The notes: generated by a model not told the origin, from the sequence alone. DNA of 64,000 bases from Chloranthus sessilifolius (GCA_021018995.1 CM037588.1:142659725-142723724); one strand, 5' to 3'. Counted from the first letter of the stretch, positions 1 through 10,860 are shown. Translations and numbers: made by a program.

Positions 1-417
1 TCCTTTTCATCCAAGGGTTATAAAACTGTTGAAGCCAATATAAGGATTCAACCCATTCTTCCTAACCATTGCCCTAAGAGCTAGTTACCCAATATAATAG
101 TCGATGGAAACATGCATATTTTAGGGCAATGATCAGATCTAATTGGTTGAACCTTATATGACATTTAGGGCAATTTATCAGGTCTAATTTGTTAAACCTT
201 ATATGGCATTCAATCCGCCTTAGAATTCTTACATGCAAGGAGTTTTAGCTTGGTAATTAAGTATTTTCATATAACTACGAAATCATAAACTCCGAGAAAG
301 TCAAAAGTCAAAATTGGTTCCCATAATCCAAAGGTCTTAAACCAGTTGAAGACCACATGGGGTTGAACTGGTCGACCAGCTGGTACCTGAGCATTGCCCC
401 TAACTCATAACCATTTA
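1..417. repeat. Dispersed repeat fragments, no gene
   Basis: No coding signal. The first 60 bases resemble two other places in the window (about 6340-6440 and 46955-47025), which share a block of the type TCAAGATTCCCTT, ATCCAAGG and GGTTGAACCCATATAAGG. Bases 123-167 and 168-212 are imperfect tandem copies of a unit of about 45 bp built on AGGGCAAT and AACCTTATATG. This looks like decayed foldback-type repeat DNA. Confidence 0.45.
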
Positions 418-762
418 GGGCCTATTTGGATAAAAACATAGAAAATGTAGGAAAGTAAAATAATATTCCTATATTTTCCCATTGATACCTAAGTTATAGG
501 AAATCATGGGAGTCCTTTGTTTCTCTTTGTTTTTCGCTATTTGGATAACCACATTTTTAGCTGGGAAAATACAGGATTAACCAAATCTTGTGTTTCGATA
601 CATATGAAAAAAATTATAGAAAAACAACATATTCTAACAAAAAAATAGTCATAATACCACAAAATATCATCTAAACTAAAAAATAGCTGCAATATCATAA
701 AAATGATTCACAAAAATGTCCAAAAAATTATATATGTATTGAGTGTTTTTTGCTCTTTACAT

Positions 763-850
763 ATCTTAGTGAATTGCTCTAGTGGTTGACTTAGTGCCTT
801 ATGAAGGTTTGGTTCTAGGTTCAAACCTTGTTATGTGCAATAAATTGTAT
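763..850 (+). mobile_element. tRNA-derived SINE-like fragment
   Basis: A box-A-like GCTCTAGTGGTTGA is followed about 40 bp later by a box-B-like GGTTCTAGGTTCAAACC, then a T-rich stretch. No complete tRNA cloverleaf or end duplication was seen, so this is a SINE relic rather than a tRNA gene. It sits inside the PIF-like element. Confidence 0.4.
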
Positions 851-884
851 ATTTTTTTTAATTAAAATTGACCACCCAAATCAT

Positions 885-1040
885 AATATGGCTCCACCTG
901 TATTTTTTGTGAATGTGTGCCATATAGAATCAACATCTAATCGTCTGATAGGGGTGCCATGATCTTAAAATCTATCATGAGGAAGATTGAAAAAAAAAAT
1001 CAATCTCTATCGTCTGATTCAAATCAGTCAATGATTTTTG
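885..1040. repeat. Arm of foldback MITE family (GATCTCAAGATC type)
   Basis: Contains the family signature: GTGTGCCATATAGAATCAAC, then CGTCTGATAG, then CATGATCTTAAAATCTA, then GGAAGATTG and TCTCTATCGTCTGATT. More complete copies are at 9994-10357 and 33155-33465. Only one arm is present here. Confidence 0.5.
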
Positions 1041-1425
1041 TCCGTGAAAAATTTGTTTGATATTACTAATAAACGGTGAGAAGAGTCGTACTCTTATCTT
1101 TTTCTTCTCTACTCCTCCTCTTATCTTTCTGAGGACATGACAAGTTGAATGCCGAGGGTACCCTTGAACTCTTAAGATGGAAATGAAGGTAAAAATTATA
1201 TTTTGTATTCCAGCCATTAAGTCGCTTCCAAACTGCAAAAAATTATGGAAAATATAATCCGAATCTAAGTATTCCCTCTTTTTCCCATATCCAAACAGGC
1301 CCTTACCGATAGTAATGTATCCGTTGATATCTAATGCAAAAAATGAAAAATTAAAAGGGAAAATTTCTAAGTCCTCCCCCTTTAAAATTACTTTTCTAAA
1401 TCCTCTGCATATTAGTTTAAGGATG

Positions 1426-1583
1426 ATGTTATATGACGGACGGGAAATGACAGACCATTCAACGAATTGCTAATGTGGCGAGTGCAGGGGGCCCAGAGAT
1501 GCACATCAAGACAACCACTTATATCATGCCACGTAAGCATTCGTTGAATAGTCTGCTGATTCCCGTCTATTCATTATAATTTT
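1426..1583. mobile_element. Short foldback MITE
   Basis: An imperfect hairpin. The left arm carries GACGGACGGGAAATGACAGAC and ATTCAACGAATTGC. The right arm carries the complement, GCATTCGTTGAATAGTC and ATTCCCGTCTATTCAT. It splits the left arm of the surrounding element, so it arrived later. Confidence 0.55.
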
Positions 1584-1764
1584 CTTTAGTTTAAATATCA
1601 ATTAACCTTTGTACTTATAACTTAATCATCTAAATGCCCCCTCAACCATAAATATTCACCTTGACACCAAAATTACACAGGAAAAGTTCCAAAAAATGGG
1701 TTGGACAACTGGGCCAATAGGCTAATAAAAATTTATTAAAAGAAATAAAAAATAATATATGTTC

Positions 1765-1961
1765 CAAGGATAAAAATTTCGGCCAAAATTTCGGGTTTTG
1801 GGCATGACCGAAAATGAAATCGAAATCCGAAAATTTGGCCGAAATTTTGATCCCCATACAAAAGTGACCGAAATTTCGGTCCAAAATTTGGTTTCGGTGG
1901 GGACCGAAACCGATAATTTGGATTGAAATTTTGGTCATTTTGGCCGAAATTTTGATCCTTG
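1765..1961. mobile_element. hAT-like MITE, AAGGATCAAAATTTCGG family
   Basis: Ends are CAAGGATAAAAATTTCGGCC and GGCCGAAATTTTGATCCTTG. The interior repeats GACCGAAA and TTTCGG words. The family recurs at 22001-22161 and 47082-47311, and the last copy has a perfect 8-bp target duplication. No duplication was found for this copy. Confidence 0.6.
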
Positions 1962-1974
1962 ATTTTTTGAAAGA

Positions 1975-2342
1975 CACTACAAAAAGTAAGACTATTAGCG
2001 GCAACCAAAAACAGTTGCTATTAGTCTTGTAGCCACAGTGATAAATTTCGTTTTCGAGAATTTTTCGGTGGGGAGTCCTTTCGGTACATTTCGGATTAAT
2101 TTCGATACCTTTCAAAAAAATTTGGGAAAGTTTTGGGGAATAAAAAAAAATATTATATATATATATAATATTTTTTTTAATATTTAAAGAAAATTTACCG
2201 AAAAATATCGAAACCGAAATTTTTTCGAAATTTTCGTTTGACCCTCATTTTCCAGAAATTCGGCAAAATTTGTCACTATGCCTTTCGCTACCAAAACCTG
2301 CCTTAACAACAAGTGCTGCTCAAACACCTTGTTTTTGTAGTG
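1975..2342. mobile_element. CACTA-type MITE
   Basis: Starts with CACTACAAAAAGTAAGAC and ends with CTTGTTTTTGTAGTG, the CACTA superfamily terminus. It is flanked by the 3-bp direct duplication AGA (1972-1974 and 2343-2345). It is 368 bp long with no coding capacity. A second CACTA-ended MITE with a related TAAGACTATTAG arm is at 37807-37965. Confidence 0.7.
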
Positions 2343-3040
2343 AGAAGTGAAAAAAAATGAAAAATTAGGTAATTTTTACTAATTTTCTCAAAGTTATCCC
2401 AATTATTCATTGTCTTTTTCGTAAAAAAATATATTTTTTTATTTTAAATACAATTTTTACTATTTTTTTATGAGATTAAATATATTTATTTTTTACATAT
2501 ATTATTATTAATTTTCTCAAAAATTTTCCAATTATTTTTAAAAATTTTAATATTTTTTTTCATTTTTATTGCATGAACACAATACAATTTTTTACTTATT
2601 TTTTAATGTAATTTTCATTGGCCTATTGACCTAGCTGTCCAACCCATTTTCTAAAGTCTTTCTTGAGTAATTTTGATATTAAGGTAGATATTTATGATTA
2701 AAGGGACATTTAGATAATTAAGTTTTAAGTAGTGGGTTTATTAGATACAAAATATTATAATGAGCAGACTGTAAATAGCGGATCAACGATAGACCGCTTA
2801 CATAGCGCGATGCAAGTGCAGGTTGCAACTTGCATTGTTTGAGCCCATTGTGCTGGCATCGTGCCAACGAAAGTGGGCCGTTCGCCATGTATACGGTCCG
2901 TTTTGTGAATAAGTGTCGGCCATGTATAAGCTCAACGTATATGGGGAGTGTCAATTAGAAATTAAAAAATATGAAGAGGATTTAGAAAAGTAACATAAGA
3001 AGGGAGAGATTTTAGAAAAATTTCAGATTAAAATGGGAAA
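2343..3040. other. AT-rich non-coding stretch
   Basis: 2370-2620 is AT-rich with no recognisable gene. 2738-2955 is a less AT-rich insertion of unknown origin inside the right arm of the long-inverted-repeat element. Confidence 0.4.
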
Positions 3041-3368
3041 ACTTGGTAGTTTTAGACGAAAATATCAGGTGCCCACGGACCAAAAAATTAGGAATGCTTC
3101 TTTGGTCTTAATTACTAAAGCTTAGGTTTAATCATTATCAAATAATTTTCTACCACAATCCGAAAGAAGGACACAATCCAAAAGAGACAAGCAAAAACCC
3201 GCCTCCACCGCACTAAAACTACAGCGCTCAGTAGAAGTGCGTACTTTAACCACAGCCCCTGCTGGCTTACAATAGGATTCTCCAAACAAATTTTAGAGAG
3301 AGAAAGAGAGGGAGGGACCGACCACGCCATGAGCGGGCCGTACTATATCAGAGTGTGGCTGTTCGCTG

Positions 3369-3376
3369 ACACGTGT
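3369..3376 (+). promoter_or_regulatory. ACGT-core element (ACACGTGT) upstream of SPEAR-type gene
   Basis: A palindromic ACACGTGT lies about 330 bp before the start codon. The core fits bZIP/bHLH (G-box-like) binding sites. Function is inferred from position only. Confidence 0.35.
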
Positions 3377-3513
3377 GAGTAGATAGTGGTGGGGACCAGA
3401 GAGAGAGAGAGATGGTGTGTTATAAAATGAAATAATACTGTTGGTTATAAATCCGGCGAATATTTGATGGTGAATACAGTTTAGATATCTTCTTTCCCCC
3501 CCTTCCCCTTGTA

Positions 3514-3523
3514 ATTATAAACA
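3514..3523 (+). promoter_or_regulatory. Possible TATA element of SPEAR-type gene
   Basis: ATTATAAACA lies about 180 bp before the ATG, followed by a CT-rich leader with an AAACCCTAG telo-box-like word near 3601. This is the best core-promoter candidate. The start site itself cannot be seen. Confidence 0.4.
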
Positions 3524-3612
3524 CAGCCCCCAAACACGTCCTTTTTGCATTTCACACTTCCGACCACGTTTCTTCTTTTCTCTTCTTCTTCCTCTTCTCT
3601 AAACCCTAGTTA

Positions 3613-3617
<5 letters not shown>

Positions 3618-3680
<63 letters not shown>
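3618..3680 (+). repeat. (CT)n microsatellite in 5' leader
   Basis: About 31 uninterrupted CT units end some 20 bp before the start codon of the SPEAR-type gene. CT-rich leaders are common in plant genes. A second CT tract follows this gene's stop codon. Confidence 0.85.
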
Positions 3681-3685
<5 letters not shown>

Positions 3686-3701
3686 TTCTTCTTATTTGTC
3701 A

Positions 3702-5200
3702 ATGGCGAGTTCCCTTTTGCTCTTGACTTCCTCCAAGGAGAAAGAAATCGGAGATCAGGAAAGAAGCTCCATCGACGAGCACGAGACGAAGCCCGAGATA
3801 GTGAGGTCGAGATCCAAGAGATCGGCGAAATCGAACGGTCAGAAGAAGCTTCCGCAGAGAGGATTGGGTGTTGCTCAGCTAGAGAGATTGAGATTGCAGG
3901 AGAGATGGAAGAAGATCACCGAGATCGATCAAACTCCGCGGCAGCACCACCAGTTTCAGTTCCCATTCCCGTTCGTTCAACAACACCAGAGCACCGGTAC
4001 TTCTCTACCTAGATACGGTCCGCCGGTCTTCGGCGGAGCTTCCATCGAACCTTCGTCGATCTCTCTGCCGCCGCCAGCTTGCGTTGTTCAGAAGTACCGG
4101 CTCGGAAATGGCGGATTTCCGGCTGCAGCAGGAGCAATTTCGGCTGTTCGATCTGTGTTCCCAGAGCAGTACACCGTGGATCGGTTTCGGATCGCTGCTT
4201 ACGAGGCCAGATTTCAGGGCGGGAATGCGGTGGAAACGGTGAAAGAGCTCTCTTCCATCCAAAGGACGCAATGTTTGTCTGATCATTGCGAGTTTTGCGT
4301 TAAGGTAAGCCACAGGTTCTGGAAGGTTCTAGAATCTTCTAGATTTTTCGTTAGGGTTTGAAAATGTTCTTGGTTTTGGTGTGTTTTCTCTTTTTTGGCA
4401 GAAGAAGCGCATCCATGGCGAGAATTTAGGGTATAACGGTAGGAGCTGCAAGTTGGAGGAGATGGCAGCGATTGACGGTTGCGATTTTCTCGGGCTGAAA
4501 CTTGGGAGCAGCAGGACCGTTGATGAGGAGATTAACGACTTTGGTGTGAGAAGGGATATGCGTGCACATTCTTCTGCAATGGATGTTCGACCGGTAACTA
4601 AAATTAAATAATTAAACAACTAATTAAAATTAAGGCCATCGCTTAGCGTCAATGAAGTCAGTAGTGTCCCTTCATCTCACCGGCGATAGTTTCGTGATCA
4701 CTTTGATCTGATTAGACAATTACAGCCGTCCAGTCAATTGTTCCTTACTGGGACATTGAACGGTTCAGATTGCTAGACCAAGATATTGATTAGTGTAGAT
4801 GTATGGCAAAAACTAGTTTTAAAATAATTGAATATAAAAAATGTACCAATTGGAATGCAATGGAGGGCCATTATAAATTATAATGGAATTGGAAGGCAAT
4901 GAGGCTGGTAAGCTAAGTGCATTTTGATCTGTTAGATGTTTATTAATTAGTATATATGAGTGAATTTAGATTTATTAGTATAGTTTATAAAGCATGATCT
5001 GTAGTTATTTAAATTGACAGGAATTAGAGGTTGTTGGAGTTCAAAGGAAAGGGAAATGTGTGGGACAAAGCGACTTGATGGAGTATGAGTTCTTCCCTGA
5101 AAAGGGCAGCTTCAACAATGGATCTGAAGCTACAGCTGCTGAAGCTTCTTCTTCTTCTTCTTCTCATTTTCTTGATTTATCTCTCAAGCTCTCTTGGTAA
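3702..5200 (+). CDS. SPOROCYTELESS/SPEAR (TIE) family transcriptional co-repressor
   Basis: Three exons, all junctions in phase 0 with GT..AG introns: 3702-4304, 4402-4593 and 5021-5200, giving 324 residues. Residues 48-72 carry the SPEAR motif (KKLPQRGLGVAQLERLRLQE), preceded by a basic stretch. Residues 316-322 are LDLSLKL, an EAR motif two residues from the C-terminal tryptophan. A C-x-x-C then KKKR block (about 196-204) spans the exon 1/2 junction. Members of this family act in the nucleus: the EAR motif recruits TOPLESS co-repressors and the N-terminal region binds TCP or other transcription factors, affecting sporogenous cell, ovule and leaf development. The motifs are read from sequence; the specific role is inferred. 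It could be SPL/NZZ itself or one of the SPEAR/TIE paralogs. The ATG at 3702 is chosen because it opens MASSLLLLTSS just after the CT leader. No break is seen. Confidence 0.9.
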
Positions 5201-5211
5201 ATTAGAAGCCC

Positions 5212-5216
<5 letters not shown>

Positions 5217-5256
<40 letters not shown>
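5217..5256 (+). repeat. (CT)n microsatellite in 3' region
   Basis: About 20 CT units start 17 bp after the stop codon of the SPEAR-type gene, probably inside its 3' UTR. Confidence 0.8.
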
Positions 5257-5258
<2 letters not shown>

Positions 5259-5544
5259 GCCTTGTTTAGTGTTTTGTTTTTTGGTTATGAAACTAATGCT
5301 AGAGGAGAAAATCATGCTCTGATTCTCTCCAAGTAAGAACAGTCTATGTTCTTAGGGTGTAGGTTATTTCTGTAAAGCTATCTTCATCAGATATTTGGAT
5401 TAGGGTTTTGCCTATCGTTTTTTGTTTTGTTTTTGAATTAATGGGTGTTATAGAGTAATTATATTATGGTGCTTAGCAGTAGTCGCACTGGTAGTCCTCC
5501 TAAGTTTACCTTTGATTGATTTATATGCTTAATTGTATTTGAAA

Positions 5545-5870
5545 ACCAGCCATTTAAAAACCGATAAATATATCGGATATCAGCTGATTCCCAAGCCGAT
5601 ACGTATCAGATCCAACAGATATTAAATTACCTTTTTAATTTTTAAAATATTAAAAGAATATATAAAATGATAAAAAAGTAGCCCAAAGGGGTTTTTTGGT
5701 ATCTTGTCCGATTTATATTGGATAAAGATCGACCGATATGATTCAATATGGGCCGGTTTTTTACCTGTTTGACCTTATATCTGGCCCCATATCGGACTCC
5801 CGGGTGTATATGGTATCGGATGGGTCGTAATCTGATGCATATCGGCCAATATTTAAAATCATGCTGTTAA
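5545..5870. mobile_element. MITE-like repeat, TATCGG family
   Basis: Rich in ATATCGG and CCGATA words. Its ends are roughly inverted: CCATTTAAAAACCGATA on the left and TATCGGCCAATATTTAAAAT on the right. Related stretches are at about 11017-11165, 25405-25745 and 31505-31650. No target duplication was identified. Confidence 0.45.
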
Positions 5871-6551
5871 CTATGGAGACGATGGTGCGGGGTTTAGATT
5901 GCCTGTAGTGTAAACATAGAAGCAATTAAATGATCATAATCATTAGATCAATATCCTAAGTTTGAATAGAGAATGAAGTGACGCAATTATGATCATATTT
6001 ATTTGTTATGGGTTAAGATCATCATCACCTGGGCACGAGATATGGGTTACTTAATAAGTTGCATATGAACCGTTAGATCTCTATTGATCGAATACTCGAT
6101 TGGAAGAGTTTGAGACCACACTAATATTGATGGTGCAAAAAACCAATATTTGATAAGCAAGCAAGAGGAAGAGATTAATGACTATATAACCAATGATACA
6201 AAAGTTGATGGTGTTAAAAGCCAACTTAATTCCACAAAACTATATAGTAATTCTGAGCGCTATCTTAAAGTCCCAACGGGTTGAGTCCTATATGTGGATT
6301 AACTAGTTTTATAATCCTTGGGTAGAAGGGAGAATCTTGACTTTCATGTAGACCAATGAAGTATGAAAACTGTTTCAGTTAAGATTCCCTTGAATCCAAG
6401 GCTTTCATAACTGGTTGAACCCATTTAGCATTCGACGGTTGGACCTGAACACCGCCCTAAATTACTTTAATTCTAATCTCTGAGGATCTATTGCAAAAAA
6501 TGGGTAATATAAGAACATTAATAAAGTAAAAAGGGGGTGAATTAGTTGCTC

Positions 6552-6588
<37 letters not shown>

Positions 6589-7159
6589 CTGGCCGAAGAA
6601 CCTGCAAATCTAGAAACATTGTTTGACTTGCACAGCTGAAACAGCAGAACCTTTATCTTTAATAACAAGTAGGAGGTGCATTATTTATATTTTTTTAAAA
6701 AAAATTACAAATAAATTACTCATGGTTTCCATATTTTCCTTTTACTTTGAAGTTTATACACTTGAATGCTCTGAAAACCAGGGTGTATGAACTGAAAAAT
6801 ACTTAGAAAGGGTGAAGGGAACTTGAAACGGGGGAGAGCTGAAAATGGGTGGCGATAGAAAAGGAGGTGGTGTACGGACTTAAGCTGGGTTTTGGATAAA
6901 GTTGGGATAAATCAGAATGTTTGGGTACTGTCTGTAAAACCATATTCAGCCTTCTTTTCGCCGGGTTTTAGTCAGACTCTCTCGTCTGGGGACTTCAATG
7001 CCAATAGACTTTTTCTTTTTCTTATTTTTTAAATTTTCGTTTTTTTTGTCTTCAATATTGAACAAAATAACCCCTTCCTTTTTCCTTTGGTGAATTTGTT
7101 GTTTTGTCTCCTGCCAAGAATGTCTGCAGAGTTGGGTTTGGCATTATTAGCAGAGGTGT
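5871..7159. other. Intergenic, with repeat fragments
   Basis: No gene model. About 6340-6440 is a member of the dispersed family also seen at 1-60 and 46955-47025. A (GA)n microsatellite of about 15 units lies at 6556-6586. The rest is unclassified. Confidence 0.4.
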
Positions 7160-7365
7160 ATCATGGATAGGGCTGCAACAAAGCTGAGCCAGCTCGACAG
7201 CTCAGCTCGGCTCAGCTCAATTCAAAATTTAAATGCTTTTATCTTTAGAGCCAAGAGCTTTTATCTTTAGAGTTTGACTCAAGAGCCGAATCGAGCTGGA
7301 CAATTTGTAGCTTGAATAAACAGAGTCGAGCTCGAGCTAAGGCCGACTCAGCTCTATAGCCAGAG

Positions 7366-7366
<1 letters not shown>

Positions 7367-7414
<48 letters not shown>
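7367..7414. repeat. (TA)n microsatellite
   Basis: Uninterrupted TA dinucleotides directly left of the nested MITE. Confidence 0.9.
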
Positions 7415-7417
<3 letters not shown>

Positions 7418-7785
7418 AGCTGGTTAGATCCTCTAATGGAGGACGCTGACCGTCCTCCAAGATTTACGTGGAACTCCACGTGGCACCCAAAACACTTTTT
7501 GGCTGCCACGTGAAGCACAGGTGGACAATTTAGATCAATATTTTAAAAAAAATTGAGAAATAAATTTTAAATCTATAAGTCAAAGTTTGATGATTTTCAT
7601 TGGTCCACATTTCACGGTCCAAAATATACACGGTTGAGATGAGTTTTTAATTTTTTTTTTTTCAAAGATGATCTAAGCAATGCACCTAAGGTCCATGTGG
7701 CACCCAAAATACTTTTTGGGTGCCACGTGATGCTCCACGTGAAAGATTGGAGGACGGCCATAGAGGATGGAGGTCTACTTTACCC
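7415..7785. mobile_element. MITE, GTCCTCCA family, nested
   Basis: Long imperfect inverted ends carry GTCCTCCAA and CACGTGGCACCCAAAA on both arms in opposite orientation. It is inserted in the hAT element next to the TA repeat. The same family has a left end at 28247-28300 and a degraded copy at 32228-32595. Confidence 0.65.
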
Positions 7786-8293
7786 TTCAAAGTAATCGTT
7801 TAAGTTTATCTAATGAATATTTTGAAGGGTAAAATAGAAACTTTTGCCTCTCACTTGCCCTAATTTTTCTAACGATTTATTTATTTCATATGTTGCGTAC
7901 TTGTGTTTAATCATTCATTTGAATCTTTTATAGAATAGATATTTAATTGAGTAGAAGTTAAAAAGTATTAGAAGAAATTTATTTACAATAGAACATACTT
8001 GGCTTAAGTAATTCGGCTCGAACTTAGAATTTTCGAGCTTAAAGAGCCTAGAGCGGACCTCCAACTCGGCTTGTATAAGGTAGAGCCAAGCTAGAGCTGA
8101 CCTGAGCTCGGGCTCGACAAGGCTCGGTTGCAGCTCTAATCATGGAGACAAGAGAATAGTGTATGGTGTTCCTGCCACTACGGCCGTTGGATATGGAAGA
8201 TTTAATGTTGTCTTTTGCAATTTATGGCCTCCAGCAATATTATGCCTGTTGGATCTTTGGATCTTAGGTGTTAGTTACGAACACGGTCCGCGA

Positions 8294-8299
<6 letters not shown>

Positions 8300-8335
<36 letters not shown>
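8300..8335. repeat. (TA)n microsatellite
   Basis: About 17 TA units following a short TG run. Confidence 0.9.
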
Positions 8336-8337
<2 letters not shown>

Positions 8338-8346
8338 TTCAAGTGA

Positions 8347-8680
8347 CAGAGCTGTATACAGGTTAGGCTGGGCCAAATTTTGCTGCCAAAACGACATGCT
8401 GGACTCGTTTCAATGGTGTACCCGACCCAACCCGGTGGGTGAAGGGTATATGGTCGGCTCTACCTGCTCCAAAGCCCTACTAAAAAAATCAACCCGACCC
8501 AGTAAAACTTACTAATTATCATGATTTTATATAAAATATTGGGTTAAGTATGCCCAAACCAACCCTATTTTTGCAATATGATTTGAAGGTCGGGTTGATG
8601 CCTCATACCCAACCCCAGTCAATAAATATATGGGGTGGGCGGGTCAAATATTAGTTGGACCCGACCTGTTGACAGCACTA
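8347..8680. mobile_element. hAT-like MITE, CCCGACC-rich
   Basis: Ends match in inverted form: GAGCTGTATACAGGT on the left and ACCTGTTGACAGCACTA on the right. The interior is rich in GACCC and GGGTCGG words, typical of a common plant hAT MITE type. The 8-bp flanks do not match, so the exact ends are uncertain. Confidence 0.5.
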
Positions 8681-8771
8681 GTCTAGTCATCTCCCACATC
8701 CAAAGGATTAACAGAGTAAAACTATACATCGATCTATGGCCATCGATTTTCACGAATTTCAAGGGCTACTA

Positions 8772-8875
8772 ATTTATCATGCAACGTTGAAATCTGTGAT
8801 CGTCAATTTAATTATCATGCAATGTTGAAATCTGTGATCGTCAATTTAATTATCATGAAAATAAATCTGTGATCC
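8772..8875. repeat. Short tandem repeat, unit about 40 bp
   Basis: TATCATGCAACGTTGAAATC recurs about every 40 bp, with two full copies and a partial third. Confidence 0.7.
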
Positions 8876-9364
8876 TTAATTTGGAAGAAATTTTATTAAT
8901 TTCACCTAAATTAATTAAATTTCGGTCATTCCAACAAAATCCCCGAAGTTTCGCTGAAAATTCCATCCTGCCCCTTTTTCGGCGAACTGCTACCACCGGT
9001 GTCCCGAACGCACGACCATTGGATTTTAGACATGGAGTGATCTCCACTCCATGTCTTAGATGTCTTAGATTTAACGGTTGTCCAAGTAGGAGGACAATAC
9101 CATGATGATGATCTTCCCTTTCTCCACTCCATGGCTTGTTATGTTTTCACTATTTAATGTAAGAAGTAGGGCTATCAATGGTAGTTGCGGAACTAAGATT
9201 TTTATCTAGACAGAGAGCAAGATGAATTAGATTTAATTTCAATTTATTTCGGAATAACTTTCGAAAAAATTGTTGGGATTAATATATATATATATATATA
9301 TATATAATTTAAAAAAATATTAAAATATATATTATCATAAAAATCGTGTTTCGTGCCAATTTTT
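8876..9364. other. Intergenic, no gene seen
   Basis: AT-rich. It contains a small perfect hairpin around 9030-9054 (ACATGGAG and its complement) and a TA run near 9284-9307. No coding signal. Confidence 0.4.
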
Positions 9365-9795
9365 TCAACATAGGATTTTTTTATCATGGCTTTCAAATTT
9401 GACGGTTTGGATGGTATTTCCTATATATGATCTTTTGATCATTGTGTTTAATCTTTTTCATACGATCTTTTGATCATCAACAATTGATTGATTTGACTTA
9501 GACGATAGAATTCATTTTTCACTTCAATCTTCCACACAAAGGATCTCAAGATTATGGGCATACCATCCGACGGTCAATTTTTTTTATTTTAAGTGGCACA
9601 AGTCTAAATAAAGTGACTAAAAAGTAATGAGACACACATCACACTAAATTAGCGCTACATTTTGAGAAGTGTGCCACATAGAGAAAACAAACGTTTGATG
9701 GCAAGTCTATAGTCTCAAGATCTTTTGTGTGAAAAATATTTTCATCATCAAATTCAAAACAGTCAAATGGTTGTTGCTTGCAAAACTTGAGTTAA
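9365..9795. mobile_element. Foldback MITE, GATCTCAAGATC family
   Basis: The left arm has AATCTTCCACACAAAGGATC, a TCAAGATTATGG word and CATCCGACGGTC. The right arm has the complementary GTGTGCCACATAGAG, then TCTCAAGATCTTTTGTGTG. Arms diverge outward and the outer limits are approximate. Confidence 0.5.
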
Positions 9796-9993
9796 AAAAA
9801 AAGAATTTTAAATTTTAAAGATTGCAAATACATTAATCCCTTTAGATTTTAGCTCCAATCGTGGGTGAAAATAAAGTCAGCTAAATTTTATTCAATTTTA
9901 TCTTTAGAAAATATCCAGAAAGTGGACCCCACATTATTGCAAAATAGAAATCTTTTATTCTATAAGAAAAGCAAAATGAGTACCATTGTTTGC

Positions 9994-10357
9994 ACCCACA
10001 TCCTAGACCCCTTGATAAATATTAATTAAATCGGATTAGATGATGGAAGTCATGTGTTTCATCCTAATATTCCACACAAGAGATTTTGAGATCATGGTGC
10101 ACATATTAGATGATTAGTTTTATTCCAGGTATCACAAATTCCCCCAAAAAATGGTCTTTGAATCATATGTCAGACATTACGCCCAAATGTCAATTTAAGA
10201 CAATTTTTTGGAGATCAGTGACACATGGAATAAACAATTTACCGTATGATAGGTGAGCCATGATTTCAAGATCTATTCTGTAGAATGTTGGCCTGAAACG
10301 CTATTCCATCATTGATCTGAAACAATCAATGGTCTTCAAGGGGTCTAGGATGTGGGT
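9994..10357. mobile_element. Foldback MITE with perfect 21-bp terminal inverted repeat
   Basis: The outer 21 bp are perfectly inverted (9995-10015 against 10336-10356, core CATCCTAGACCCCTTG). Inner arms carry the family words ATTCCACACAAGAGATTTTGAG and their complement. This is the best-defined copy of a family also at 885-1040, 9365-9795, 10640-10860, 31150-31425 and 33155-33465. No coding capacity. Confidence 0.65.
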
Positions 10358-10639
10358 AATTTGAGAGGTACCCAAGGCAAAATTCAGGAGGCTTTTTTAG
10401 GACTCTCCTCACGCAAACAAAACAAATTTTATTTTTTTAAGTGCAAGCAGGCGCCCGCCCTCGCCCATACATGCATCCGCCCCTGATTGATGGGCTGAGC
10501 TATCAATAAACATGTGGGTGCGAATAGAGGTTTTCTTGGTGCTATAATGTGATGGATTTTAATATTCAAATTAGGATACCTATATTTTTAACTTAAGATA
10601 TTTCCTTGTCAACTCAAGTTTCACGTGACTGCTTTGTCT

Positions 10640-10860
10640 TAAGATACCGTGGAGATCACTTTTTGTCCTAATCTTTGAAATAATAAATCTTTGGATCACG
10701 AACATATCATCAAATGCTTAGAATTTGATTCTACATGACACAAATCCTAAAAAATGAATATAACCATAGGCGCACAGCAAACACGATTCTCGTAGATTGG
10801 GATAAAAAAGAATCTCTATCGTCTGATTCAAAACAATAAATGATTTAACCATAAAAGAAG
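10640..10860. repeat. Rearranged foldback MITE fragment
   Basis: Contains family words (TCTTTGGATCACGAACATATC, GATTCTACATGACACAAATCC, TCTCTATCGTCTGATTC) but is shortened and internally rearranged. Confidence 0.4.

Larger units (their letters stand above)
418..1302. mobile_element. PIF/Harbinger-like non-autonomous DNA transposon
   Basis: The ends are inverted: GGGCCTATTTGGATA on the left and TATCCAAACAGGCCC on the right. Each end is flanked by TTA (415-417 and 1303-1305), the 3-bp target duplication typical of PIF/Harbinger and Tourist elements. The 885-bp interior has no transposase, and holds a SINE-like segment and one arm of another repeat. Similar ends occur at 34163-36206 and 37161-37773. 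Confidence 0.7.
1330..3045. mobile_element. Long-inverted-repeat DNA element with nested insertions
   Basis: Two blocks on the left (about 1345-1420 and 1611-1712) are repeated in inverted order on the right (about 2955-3030 and 2620-2735). Shared words include ACTTTTCTAAATCCTC and AATGGGTTGGACA. The left arm is split by a foldback element at 1426-1583. The interior holds MITEs at 1765-1961 and 1975-2342, and the right arm is interrupted at about 2738-2955. The long terminal repeats resemble Mutator-type non-autonomous elements, but no 9-bp duplication was confirmed. Confidence 0.5.
7168..8138. mobile_element. hAT non-autonomous element with perfect 8-bp target duplication
   Basis: The termini TAGGGCTGCAAC and GTTGCAGCTCTA are inverted with one mismatch. 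The element is flanked by ATCATGGA at 7160-7167 and again at 8139-8146. An 8-bp duplication and TAGGG-type ends are hallmarks of the hAT superfamily. Sub-terminal regions repeat GCTCGAGCT-like words. It has no transposase and carries a TA microsatellite plus a nested MITE at 7415-7785. Confidence 0.85.

Noticed and set aside
3545..4012. Open frame across the CT tract on the plus strand
   Set aside because: It is a Ser/Leu run created by the CT repeat, out of frame with the SPEAR-type gene, whose motifs and splice sites explain the region.
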